A DNA stretch of 64,000 bases from Apostichopus japonicus (lineage: Eukaryota > Echinodermata > Holothuroidea > Aspidochirotida > Stichopodidae), in the NCBI RefSeq assembly GCF_037975245.1, contig NC_092574.1, forward strand, positions 19,189,713 to 19,253,712, read 5' to 3'. Below are positions 10,566 through 23,400 of the stretch, one piece after another; the first letter of the stretch is position 1, and each line of letters begins with the position of its first letter. A model generated the notes under the pieces. The model was not told the DNA's origin and did no database searches. It saw only the letters and a program-made list of their open reading frames with translations. Made by a program: the position numbers and the translations under genes.

Positions 10566-13500
10566 ATGCATATTTGTGAACAAACAGAGCCCCTTCCGCC
10601 CGGGTCCATCCTGATCCCAGACAAAATGAACAAACATAGTTGCATACAACACTATATGTATCACATTGTGTGTTTTGATAATTGTTCAGACCACCAATTC
10701 TATTACACTACTACTTCAGTTAACTGTACAACACGCAATGGACATCTGGTCTATAGCATAGGACTTTCACACTATACCAGACCAAGCAACAGATTACAGT
10801 ACAGTTAATACCTGCATCTACAGTATGTATATGTGTACAGCACATGTACCTGCATATTATCAAAAATAGATTTTAAGGTCAAAAGCCAGCCACCAGTCAT
10901 CCAACAATGAAAGTTAATTACCACAATGGTATTTTAAAAGGCTTATATATATTGTGTTCAGTGTAACCTCCTCTTTACACAGTACATAAATGTACGTACA
11001 ACACTAACGAGTAAAAGTCTCTGTTGAATTATGCTGACTTCTAATACAAAAAGTAGCCCTACCTCAAGACAAGAAATATATAATCCATTAACTCCACACT
11101 GAAGAATGAAATCAATGTCGACAGCATATAAAAGGTTATAGGTACATCTCTAGAATGCCATGAGCATATATCTGATTCCAGCTTTCTCACAAAGAAATGG
11201 CTAACCATAACAAGTTAAATCTTAATCTTTTTTGGTGGCAGTTGATGGCACTCACTAACTCTGATGGAAATAAAATCACACCACCAACCGGTTTACTAAT
11301 TTTCCCAACACATCTGACGTTATAAGATGAACAAAGAGTTTCTGTTTAATCCAGTATTGAAAAAGATAAAGAGGGCAGCTTCAGTAGCTCATTTAGTTTA
11401 TTATTTAGAAAGAAAGGCACAATTAAACAAGTGTCTCAAATGTGTAATTTATTTTATTCTAATCTGTCTGATATCAAAGAAAATTTGATGAAAATGGGCA
11501 TTGTATGGTCAACAGGTACAACTTTACAACAGCAACATTTTCTATAAAAATTTTCTCCCAAGTGGCACCTATACTACAAATTTTTATTTTATTACACAAT
11601 GTCTATGGTTAACAAAGCTAAATGGGCCCTGGAAGAGATGTATATATATTACTGTCTTCAATGTTTGTTATTCTATTTGTATATAACTCTTGAGGGTTCT
11701 GGTAAATATCCTTAATTGCAACCATCAATACATCAGTCAATAATACAAAAAAAAATATAAACCAACTAAATATTAATAATTATTCTTGAAAGGAATTGTC
11801 TGGTGGAAGATTTTGATACATTGTCCTTGTAGTTATTATTTTTCTCTTTCTAACCATGTAAAAATTGTCCCCATTCGACGTTTTCTTCGTGTAGAAATCT
11901 GGTTTTCAAATTCACCAGTTTCTCAGCAAAAGTACCGTTTGTTCGAACGCTTCAATATGGTGATTGACGTAGTGCTTGCAAATAGGCAAAACAGGCGACT
12001 TGAAGTTAGCACTCCCATTTCCGCAGCAAATAAACTCTCACGTGTAAGCACATGTGATTGCCATATAACGTACATACTCGCGAACGAATATCCTATGATG
12101 CCCAGTTTAAAATACTGCATTCCTATTCTAATTCTGATTGACCCTGCAATCTAACAGATACTTTAAATCATAAAATGCAGATACAAACTAAAATCTCCTT
12201 CATCTTTGGTTTATATTAAGCCCCATCCCACCAGCTCCCTGCCCCACATTTTTATCTTTTCTTTCACCCTTCTAACAGATGCACCCAAAACTGAGATAAG
12301 GTGAGATAAGGTTTCTCATCATGAGAAACCAAATAAAGAACAACAGCTGTGAAGAATATTGTCTACTTCGGTTCTAATTACTTGACAAGTTCTACACCAC
12401 GTGTGTATGCATGCATGCATACATAGTACATGTGTACAGTCTGCAATCCATGCACCAATCATATGATAGTGATAATTCTACGTATTCTGCAAATTTTCTC
12501 AAACATTATACTGTACCTTAGCTTTAACTGACACAGTTATACAAGACATGTATAGCTCAGCTCACAATATGGCCCACTGACAAAAGAGCAATGACCGATT
12601 GAATGAATATCTATGTATAAGTGTCTGCCACGTATTGCAGACGGACAGAAAATTCTGAATTTTCAAATACAATTAAAGTCCTTTTTTGATGTTTCTCTGT
12701 GTGGTGGGAATGACATGTTCACTTTGTCGTGGTTTTGATCGGGTACTGTATGCATTAGCTATCTGACCAGCTTACTAACTGTACATTGGTGAGGTTGGCC
12801 TATACAGCTGTTAGCACTTGTCTTGACTGAGTCTTAGATACACACACTAAGATATATAGCTGGGTCACTTAATTGCAATTTCTGCTTCGGTCAAGTTCTT
12901 GCTACAGTCAATAGTGTAAGTTTACAAGGGTCATTGATGAAATGAAAATAACTTTCATTAGTCAGAGTTCCGTTCTGTAAATACCTTAAAAAATTCATTC
13001 AAAAATGAACCTTTCTGTCTTTATGCATCTTTTCATGTAGATGGACCACACAGCCCAATTTTATATCAGGTTTTTGCGATGATCACTAAATGAAAATAAA
13101 CCCAACTTGAAGGGAAACAATGATTGATAATAATTAGTGTTCCGCAAATACATATAAAGTATTTCAAAGTATTGCTTAATGATCATGTCATAATTTGGGG
13201 TGGGGGGAGGGGGGACTCTTCAAATGTGTTTAATATTAAAACACAACATTTTTACAATTGCTTTTTTTTGCAAACATGACTTACAGACTTATCATCACAT
13301 ACTCTCTACATAAACTGTCTAATTGGCTGCTATACTTTGCGGTTCACCAACTTTAATTTGCACATACTGTACCGTACAGTATATATGTACAATTAAGCCT
13401 TTACGCGTCGGCGGTTAATCCTACATGCACACAGACTATATATTTATACTGGTACAACAGAGTGACACAGATATATCATGTGCTACAGTCCTGTAGTTGT

Positions 13501-14390
13501 CCAAGCTTTTTAGTAACTGTAGTACAATCTTCTGGGTTTTGAGTGTATAGTGTGGTGTTGTTGACTATAAGCTCAGCTAAAAGTGCTGGTAATGAGTCAC
13601 TGCAGTGTGGAGGGAGTGGAAGCTCTTTCTACATTCCATACTCTACAGTACTACCATACATATATATACATATTCATGTGTGAACATCCAGTCCATAATA
13701 TAACACTTTAACTACAGTATTAACTTCAATTATTACTGTACATATGTACATATCACATGATTATAGACCTTTGCTAAGAATTTATATTATTTTGAGAAAC
13801 AATGTTTTTATCACATGATGGAAACTTAAATTGTTCAATTGGGTGAGTCAGAGAAAAGACATCAGAAATTATTGGCACTTAAATTATGCTGAAGTATTAG
13901 ATTGGCAGAGAATTCGGGTGTTTGCTAGTTACAGTAAGCAGATGTATTAATAATTTAGAAAGCAGCAAAACAGGTGTTTCAGAGCTCAAGGATGTTTTAT
14001 CGGAAGCAACAACTTCTTCTGCACAAATTACACATGCACATCCTTTCACAAGCCTGGGAATAATTATGATCTTTTTGAGCTGTGAATTTCATTCCTTATA
14101 GAGTGCTAACTTACACCTGTATTTATATAGTGAATTTTTGCCCATTTTGCTTGGCATTTTGCTATGCCATACCAGACAAAAAATGTATTCCCTACATTTC
14201 AACTATTCAAATGTCATCATATATAATGCTTTCTGCAAGATCATCCACATGTGACTTGAATTCATTGTAAGAATTCTTCAACCTTATAGTTTCTTATTTA
14301 ATTTGTCAAATTTAACAAATAAATATGTTCAAATTAAAAAGCTACAGCTAAGCTTGAAAAATGATTTATATTATAAGGTGTATCAAATCC
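10566..14390. other. No gene seen
   Basis: Contains short TGCATGCATGCATACAT repeats near 12405-12422 and a G-rich run near 13195-13215. A 122-codon frame at 11786-12154 has no recognisable domain. No exon, RNA gene or clear transposon end is visible. Confidence 0.35.
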
Positions 14391-14394
14391 ACAC

Positions 14395-14635
14395 TTACAA
14401 CAGTATCCTACATACAATAGTATCCTACTTACAACAGTATCCTACATACAAGCTTAGTGAGTAGTGAGTAATTCATACATACAACAGTACCCTACTTACA
14501 ACATCATCCAGATTACAATAATATCCTACAAACAACAGTATTCTGTTTCCAACAGTATCCTACTTAAAACAGCATCCAGATTACAACAGTTTCCTACATA
14601 GAACAGTATACCATTTATGACGGTATCCTATAACT
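14395..14635. repeat. Minisatellite, about 18-bp unit
   Basis: Imperfect repeats of ACAACAGTATCCTACATA, about a dozen copies, interrupted near 14450-14480. Unit variants swap ACATA/ACTTA and CAGATT. Confidence 0.8.
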
Positions 14636-15084
14636 TACACACACTGCCAGTCTTCCAAACAGCTATAGGCCTACTATACTGCAGTACTTTCCACCTATGT
14701 TTACACGTTGTATATATGCCAACTGTGATATTTAACCAGTGTGCAAATTTTCTTGATTTTAGTTAAGTATTTTTAGTATGACCCAGTGGCCAGTTGCTAT
14801 CACTTTCTCCTTTTTTTACGATCTACTAGAAGCCGAAATGGCCCAGGTATCGCATGATCTGAAAAAACAAGTTATTAAAAAGAGAAATCTTCTGCAAAAG
14901 AGAATTGAAAGTAAGATATGATCCTACATGAATATGTATTATAAACACATATAAATATGAGCTAATTTACAGTAGCACTGTGCTTGGAAAATTATCAACA
15001 ATACTTAGTTATGTGAGGTCTGTCCAAAAGCTCTAAAACACACATTTAAACTGAAACTATCTACAAACTTTAAACTAAATGTAT

Positions 15085-15645
15085 GTGCACAAGTAGTGCT
15101 TGAAATTAGCCTAATTAAAACTTGTTGAACAACTTCAGCACTGTTTTGTTTAATAATAAACTGGGCTTACGGTAGATTATGTACATTTACTAGACCACTA
15201 GTACTGTATGAAGTGCTACACAACAGTGTTGAAGTAGACATGTTTCTTAGTATACAAATAATTCTCACTAACAACTTCTCACAAAGAACTGAATACTTTA
15301 TGTCAACATATCTATCGCTTTTTGCCTATATTTAATATGTACAGCTAGTGCATCATGATTGCTGGTCCCGATCCTAACACTATAGTGAACAATGTCCAGT
15401 GTCAACTAGAGACTACATTTCTATCAGCAGGTAACTAGGGAAATGATAAAAAGAATCACTTCGATGAACAAATATCTTCACAAATGTGGCCCAAATAGTG
15501 CCTAATTAATACCTGTTGAACAACATCAGCACTGTTTATTTTTAATAGACTGGGCTTACGGTAGATAATGAACCTATATGAATACTAGACTACTAGTAGT
15601 CTGTATGAAGTGCTACACAACAGTGCTGAAGTAGACATTCTTTCT
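15085..15645. repeat. Direct duplication of about 155 bp, copies about 400 bp apart
   Basis: Bases about 15090-15245 and 15490-15640 share AACTGGGCTTACGGTAGAT-like text, GAAGTGCTACACAACAGTG and AAGTAGACAT. The copies are roughly 85-90% alike by eye. This is either a segmental duplication or two copies of an unnamed repeat; no coding content. Confidence 0.7.
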
Positions 15646-16139
15646 ATTTTCTTGAAGGTGTGTAGTACTCAGCAAACTTTCTAAAAATACATTATTTAAA
15701 GTGTCAGTTGTGACACTTATCATTGAAACTGATGATATAAATATTTTTTTTGGCTCATCAAATTTTAATATGAAAGGGATCTTACACTAATAAGTACACA
15801 ACCATGCAGAGTTGCATAAAACAGCTGACATCCTAAAGTCTCACACGTATCAACCTACTAACGGTAAAATTTTGTGAAAATCTCAGTTCCAAGGACAAAA
15901 TGCTTCAAATTATGTTTACATATGCTGTCTTCACTTTCATTCATACAATTTACAGTTCTACAGATCAGACATTGACAATAAAAACAAGAAATTCTGTCCA
16001 ATTTCTAGCCTCCAAAATATTGAATAGGTCATGTGAAAGGTGGCTATGTGGAGAGATTTTGCAGGATCTACACTTTTCGATGCCGATCAAGAGCTTTATA
16101 ACAGCTCTCAGCAGTTGGTTGTTGGTGTCTGGCCATTTT

Positions 16140-16468
16140 AATAATAATAATAATGATAATAATAAAGTTATTTCTCCGACGCTTTAGCGACCACAAATGT
16201 GGGAGAAACCTACAAGGGCTTAAGGATTACAACTTACATTTCCGGTGGCATCGAATTCAACATTTTTAACTCAAATTTGGAATCTTTTCAATTAAGAAAG
16301 TCATTTCAGAGAATCAGATGGGAAAACCATAGATTGCTCTTGGATGAAAAACCCACCTTACTATTACCCGGCTGGGTATCAAAACCCGGAAACCTCCCGA
16401 TTGCTAGGCCTCCTTGCTTCAAATGCCACCGCCCTTTATCCACTTGGCCACAGCACTGGTATCTTTTT
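16140..16468 (-). mobile_element. tRNA-headed SINE (copy 1)
   Basis: Read on the minus strand from about 16468, the element starts GTGCTGTGGCCAAGTGG, an A-box-like string of tRNA-Ser/Leu type, followed about 65 bases on by GGGTTTTGATACC, a degraded B box. The body includes a hairpin-like TTCTCCCACATTTGTGG and ends in a (TTA)n/(ATT)n tail at 16141-16170, as expected of LINE-mobilised SINEs. The body matches the element at 43338-43610. No target duplication was found. Confidence 0.7.
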
Positions 16469-16910
16469 GACCAACAATCTCAGATGAGAGCTGCTAAATA
16501 ATTGCCCAAATAAGACTAACAATACCCTTCTCATTTGTTTCATCATATGTTCATGAAAATGTGTGAATAATCAATGACTCCATTCAAACAATACAACAAG
16601 CAAACAAACATATTTCAAATGGCAAGTAGCTACATTAACACAAAATAGGGTATATTTGAAATGAAAACAACATTCCCCCATCAGCTGTGAAGATTAAATG
16701 TTCCCCCTTCTGGTTCTTATTTTCTTTCATGTGAACTATCCTTAAGTCTCTGACAGTCTAGAAAGTCCTGCAGACACAATGTACATGTAATAATTGCTTT
16801 TTAACATCAAATCAAATATGCCGATCATACATAATATATAATAATATAATATATATAATATATATATATATAATAAGAGTATGCATAATACTTGATAGAA
16901 AACAAGAACA

Positions 16911-17475
16911 AATTTGGGAGAAAGCAAGACTATACTTGATAATGCAGGTTGAAAGTAAAAAAGTGATAACATAATATACAGTAATTGCTTTTTTTTTTAC
17001 TTTGTTAGAAAACAAAATAAATTTACATTTTTAAGTGGGATCTGCAAGGGCGTTTGTTGCAGGGTTTTTTTTTTTTTGGTTTTAAAGTTATATGCTCGAT
17101 TCATTGCACATACTGTAAGTTCTGTTCATTCAAGAACAGTGCTCAGTATACCACAGCATACATGTGTGTCCTTCTGTTACATATGGGCAGAGAAATTTGG
17201 GAGAAAGCAAGACTACTTGATAATTCAGGTTGAAAGTAAACAAGTGGTAACATAATATAATTGCTATTTTTTTTTACTTTTTTGAAGAATAGAAAAAAAT
17301 TACATTTATAAGTGGGATCTGCAGGCCTATCACTGTATGTTGCAGTTTTTTGTTTTTTTCTGCTTTTAACATTATTGGCTCGATTCATTGCACATGCTGT
17401 AAGTTCTATTCATTAAAGAGCAGTGCTCAGTATACAACAGTATATGTGTCCTTCTGTTACATATGGGCAGAAGGG
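16911..17475. repeat. Tandem duplication of about 283 bp (two copies)
   Basis: Copy one runs from about 16911 and copy two from about 17195. Both open with AATTTGGGAGAAAGCAAGAC and share AAGTGGGATCTGCA, GCTCGATTCATTGCACAT and CCTTCTGTTACATATGGGC. Poly-T stretches differ in length. No coding content. Confidence 0.8.
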
Positions 17476-20400
17476 ATTGAACTGTCAGCCAAGGCCCAAT
17501 GTCACTACTAATGTATTTCAATGAGTGGCAAGAAGCAGTCCTGCCTCTAACTCATCAAACGTCAATTTCAATTTCTCTGATTAAAGATACCTTGGAGGAC
17601 TTATTAGCCGAATTTGATTGCACTGTAAGCGGTTGAGATGGCATATATGTTTTCCCAACGATTGGCCATTTTTAATTGAAGATATGCTTTGAATCTGCAC
17701 ATAGGGAGTGCGCTTTTGAGTGGCAGGTGGGCCTAAAGCTGTTTTTTCAGTCAATAATTTACGATTTAAAAAATTCACCAAGTGGGCCTCTTGGTCTGAC
17801 TTTTGCTTGTAATTGATATATCCTAACATTTAAGCTATAAAAGGAGACTACCGTAACTTACTTATATGGAGTTATCAATGTCAGCAAGTCATGAAGAAGA
17901 GAGAGTACACAGTAAAACTGCTGTTTGTACAGATTCTGCAATTAACTGTTTGACGGTAATGTTAACCGCTTATATGAATCCCATCAAAAATAAGTCGTTT
18001 GGATTCATTAGCCAAGTGTCATTTCATGAAAGAAACCAAGTGCTCTGCGAAATTTTAAAAAAAAAAAGTTGAATTTTGCTTTCTCTTATAAATGTTCACT
18101 AATTTAGTATATGCAAAGGTGTAAAATTTCTAAAATTGAATTATATCACTAATTAGTTGCTAAGCTTATTATTGGTGTTAACATCTCTTCCAGTGTCTTA
18201 CTTTAGCAAGGTTGATACATAAATAGTCCTTGGAAGTTTGATAGAATAATCAGGACAAACTTTGCAACCAAAATAGCAAAAAGCTACTTTTCATGTATTT
18301 CTACAGTACAGTACTTCCATTGAAACCTCAAATCTCACCTGTGATTAAACAAGGTAAATGCTATATTGCACTAATGTAAATGGATAACCTTAATTGGCAC
18401 CACGTACATCTATGCATATTTAATATCTAAAGAGGAATGTATACATTTATGTGCTATGTATGTACTATTGGTACTGTACTCCACAAGAAATGAAATCAGC
18501 TCTCATTGGTTCTTCAAACTATTTTGTGCAGGAATTTTAATACGCTTTTAAAACTCTAGACAACACTGATACAAAGTATGTCACCCCCCTTCCCCCCACC
18601 TCATACCCTGTCATGAACAGCACAAGGGATAATTTAGGGGTAACATTTTGCATAGCACTTTTCAGGTTCCATCTTAAATTGTTAATTATCAAATTTATAC
18701 AGATTTCTGGTTTCTTGTACAAAAACTACTTTAAGCACATTTGTGAAACTTCAAATTCAGTTAAACATGGTTACTAAGGTACTACTTAGCTTAAATAACT
18801 GTAATGTATTGTATGTCATAAATTATTCATTTATATCATCTTTTAAAGCAAGATCCCGGTTTTTACTCAATTTCAAAGCATCCTGATGAGAGGGATACAA
18901 AACGATGATAGTAGTGATGATAGTTTCCAAAGAAATGTGAAAATATTCAGTTGAGATTTAGTATGACAGATTGACAGTGCTAGAGTGAGTCTGCTGTTCA
19001 GAGAATAGAATTTCAAATGTGTTCATTGTTTTCAAATGTTGCACAGCAGTTTTTATAGGCTCTTAACTTTGCAACCTATAAAATACTATGTTTCCGGAGT
19101 ACAATAACTACTGGGTATCTTCACACAGTACGTGTATACTAGCATTTGGCCCATTTTGGAGAGCATTTTGCGATGTTATACTGGAATACTGGATAAATTA
19201 TTCCCGCTGTTGTTTTTAGCATTTTTCTTGCTATTGAATGCTGAAACTGCAAAATAGTGACATCGAAAAGATGACTTCTAGTGCAAATGAGAAACACTAC
19301 CAGTGTTGTTTATTAAAGAATTAAAAATAATCTAATATACTGTAGGTAAGGCAAAAAACTGAGTTTCCTTGCCAAACTTGGATCATGTCTATATATACTG
19401 AACAGTAAGCAATAAATTCATAAACAAAGAGTATACTTACAATGTTTAAGAAACTATGAAAATTGGTCATCTGTCATTATAACTTGAAAATAATTCAAAA
19501 ACACTGTCTTTTACAGACTAAGAGCGCTCAATTGTAAATTTCTTTTTCAGATCTTGTTCCATACGACAAATCTTCAAGTCTCCTGTTACTAACATCAATG
19601 AATACAGTAGCTGAGCACTGCTTTTCTCTTATTTTTCATTTTTAATGTTATTTCCATATTACTATTCTTTAATTTCTTTATCTCTTTCACTCTTCATACC
19701 TGAATATGCCTTTCAATTTTCTCTTTGGTCATGCACATTCTTTCCCACTTTCTGTCATTTTTTTCTTCTTACATATTATTCATTTCAATCACTATCATCT
19801 TTTCTACAAGTTTTTAGGTTTGACTTATCTTTCATTCCTATTTGTGTGTGCAACATTTATCTTTTTACCTACTGTGTAACCTGTTTGTCTTTGGTTATTA
19901 TAACCAGCTTTAGAAACAGAACTATATCTGCTATCCGTACATATTTCCCACCGTGGTCATCAAATGATTGATTCCATACAAACATATAGCCTAGCTATGA
20001 GGAATATGTAGTAAACCTGCATTTAAGTATATTTTAGGTTGCACCTTTAACATAAAAAATGCTAGAGTAATAGACAAATATATATATTTTTGTTAAATTT
20101 AAAAAATATATGTTGTAGTTACTGTCATTTTAAATATATATCCTAATACCACTCTATACTCTTCCCATATAATGCTTCAAAGCACTCGTACTGACAGTAC
20201 AAATAGTTCCTATCCTATTTCTGATAGAATCTGGATATCCTTTTCATACTGTCAATGTGAGTGCATTGAAGCAGGACATTAAAGTACAGTATGTAAACAA
20301 AAATTCCCCACTGGGTGAATCTGTACGTAGACAGTTGACTTATTTGAATATTTGGAGCTTCAAAGAGATAAATGAATTGAGGACTGTACTGAACAGGACT

Positions 20401-23400
20401 TTTGATTCTCAGTATATTTAACAAATTAACAGTGCTAACGAACAAATTGTCCAAGACTAAATAAAACTATTTCAGTTTTTAAGCTTCAAGGACAGTTATG
20501 TTCTGCAATGACACATAACTACTGCAAACAATTAAGTATTGTTCACTGCTATGGCCACCCACATATATTTGAAGGAGAGATGAAAGATTTGGAACAAATG
20601 AATTGATCTAGAAGTAAATAAAAGAGAAAGTGAATTGCCAGGGAAGAATGAGGAAAAGGAAGTTATTTGTCAGGAACTTCAAATGACTAGTTTTAGTACA
20701 GTATTTGGTAAGGACTTATAATACGTACTGCACAATACAACTTTCTATGAAACATCATGCAGTTTGTTTATTCTGTACTATGTGGTGTGCAACATGGTTT
20801 TACAAACACATGTATACATGACTACAAAATTGAAAGCTTCGCAATGGGAAAGCTGGGGTCAACAACCCACCTTATATACAGTACCTCCCAAAACTTTTCA
20901 ACAAGGATAAACTAGAATTTCCCTCCCCACCTCATTAAACTGATGTATACTACCTTGATGCTACGTAATTCTGCATATAAATAAGGGCAGAAATTATAGA
21001 TGGGAAGATAACATTTCTTGAAAAGTGGCCTAAGGTTCTGGAAACCTAAACTTAGTGGTTGAAATATTCCGACATGCAATAAAATTATCATCTCTTACCA
21101 AACCTTACTGAACTGATTGCCTGCCAACCTCTAAACACAGGATATGAAGATAAGTAGGCTACAGTTTTAACAGAAATCCAAACAGATTCATACCAAAATA
21201 TAACTCATAAATATTTATTTTAGAGGAATGACTTGAAAATGGTAACATTATATACATTTATTTTGCAACAATGAACATATTTTGGAGTTCTGCTTTGACC
21301 AAAGCATTCTATATTGCAGCTAGCACAGCAAGATTTTGTGTAGGCTATAGTCATAAATGTCATTTTGGCTGGCTGTACTGGAAACACGAGCACAAGTATT
21401 TCTTTTTCATAAAGTAAACATACAATCCTCATTTCTAGGGCAATCCTAATTAATTAATACTATTGTTAGACCATTCAAAATATAAAACAGAACATCTCAA
21501 GCTGACAGTCTGCTACATTTATTGCGCATTTTACATTTGTGACGATGGACACTTGCCATAAATATTTTGGTCTATATACGTAATTCTTTAAATAATGGCA
21601 TGACAAGAAGTCAAGTTGAAATAAGAAAACGGATTGAACTTTAAGTCAACAGCAAGATTGTGACAGTAATTTCTGTTGACAATGCTTTATTTGGCATGCC
21701 ATATTGTATTGCTAGTGGAACTACTGTAGTTGCCTAACTAGCAACTGCGATTTCTTACTATATATAATCACTATGTGGGCAGACGCAAAATACATTTGAA
21801 TTGCACACAGTCGATATTAGCTAGGCTAGGATTAAAAACTGCAGTCTATCTTCTCACCAGTTAGAGTAGACAGCACATGGTAGCCTACAGTAATAAACCC
21901 AGTGTTACTGTTAGTATATAATGCATTTGCACTGGTATCACCGCCAATTACAAGTGCTGAACACAGATCGTCCTATGCAGTCTACGATAGATCATTTAAT
22001 GTGTGGACTTAAATTGATTGTAATTTTGTAAGAACATGCAAATGACGACAGCAGATGAAGCACAAAACCATGAGACGTTGTGTATATTACTGTTTATCTG
22101 GAAATCATACCCTTATGTAGGCTCCATCTTGGTCTGCTTATATCCGATAAAAAAATCCCCGGTCTCCAGCTCAATTCAGACGGCAAGAATTTATAATCTT
22201 ATAGACCATATTGCGAGACTTTCGATATGCTAAATAACAGTATGGATGTAGTTGCTAAAGTGTGGTGTAATTGTCAAATACGACGAGAGCGTTGCGGGGA
22301 AACTTGTTGCAAACCTTCGCCCTGAACCGGGCAGGTTCTCAAAAACTCAACTCTCATGTTGGGTAGTTGTCAAATAATGCATTTTGAGACTTAAATATTT
22401 ATTTAGGAACCGCGCCTGATATGAAATGGAGACAAACGTGTAAGACTAAAAATTACAGTGTAGGCTATATAAAGCTTTCAGACGTTCTTTCCTGCTGTAA
22501 GTTCTGAACCTCCCAAGTCTAATTAGGTGTGGGGCGAGGACTTGAGACTGTGTAATAAGATGTTTCAATGAGATTGAGGAAAATGATTTGAGGGTGGCTA
22601 GAAATGCTTGTTGAATTTTAGTTGGGAAACAGTGACTTAAATCTCCGAGCATTGATTCCAATGACGACTCCATGTCTCCAATTTTTATCACCATTTTCGG
22701 CTATAATTAAACTTAACTCATTAAATTGGCCAGCAAGGGGAATGATCAGGCTCAGGTACACACCTTTCCAACCAACTTCTCTCCACCCACCCCCCCCCCC
22801 CCTCTACGAATGCATGGAGCAATTTATGTGCCTGTTACTTGTTTGTGAATTATTTAAAGTAGTGCCATAGCAATCCCAACCATTACAGCTCAGTAGCAAG
22901 TGTGTTGGAGTTGTTTTAATATGCAAGTTTACATCACCACATGAAAATATTAAACTATGGCTCAGAATATATTTTACACAGAGTCACAACACAAGACATG
23001 AGAAAACATGTAATCTTCAACCAACTTTTATTTATCTGCTCAATGAAGCAACTTAAGAAATGAAATATATATAAGAAATAAAATACATGAAGAAATGACT
23101 TAAATAAAACAATATTTTCACCAACATGGAACAAACAAAACATACAGACGCTTATTGAAGTGTTGATGGAAATGTCATTTCTTTAAGTCCTATTGTACCT
23201 AAGGAATGTTGAACCATGCATCGTTCTAGTGTTCAAAAGAAGAATTAGAAGGTCAGCCATATTGGACCCAAATCTTAGCATGGTAAAATTGCTAAATCTT
23301 GTCAAACATACTTTTTTGGAGGTTCTGACCATCCACGTTATTCCCAGACATTGAGGAGTGCTAAACTAGACGAATAACTGTCTTTATGAAGGTAGATGTT

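Noticed and set aside
10385-10808. Long frames of 64 and 131 codons
   Set aside because: They run through the (AT)n microsatellite and encode alternating Ile/Tyr.
11786-12154. 122-codon plus-strand frame
   Set aside because: No domain, no conserved motif, no splice context; length is possible by chance or from an unrecognised repeat.
22446-22694. 82-codon minus-strand frame with a basic stretch (TYSRKERLKAL)
   Set aside because: No acceptor/donor pair and no family I can name; left unannotated.
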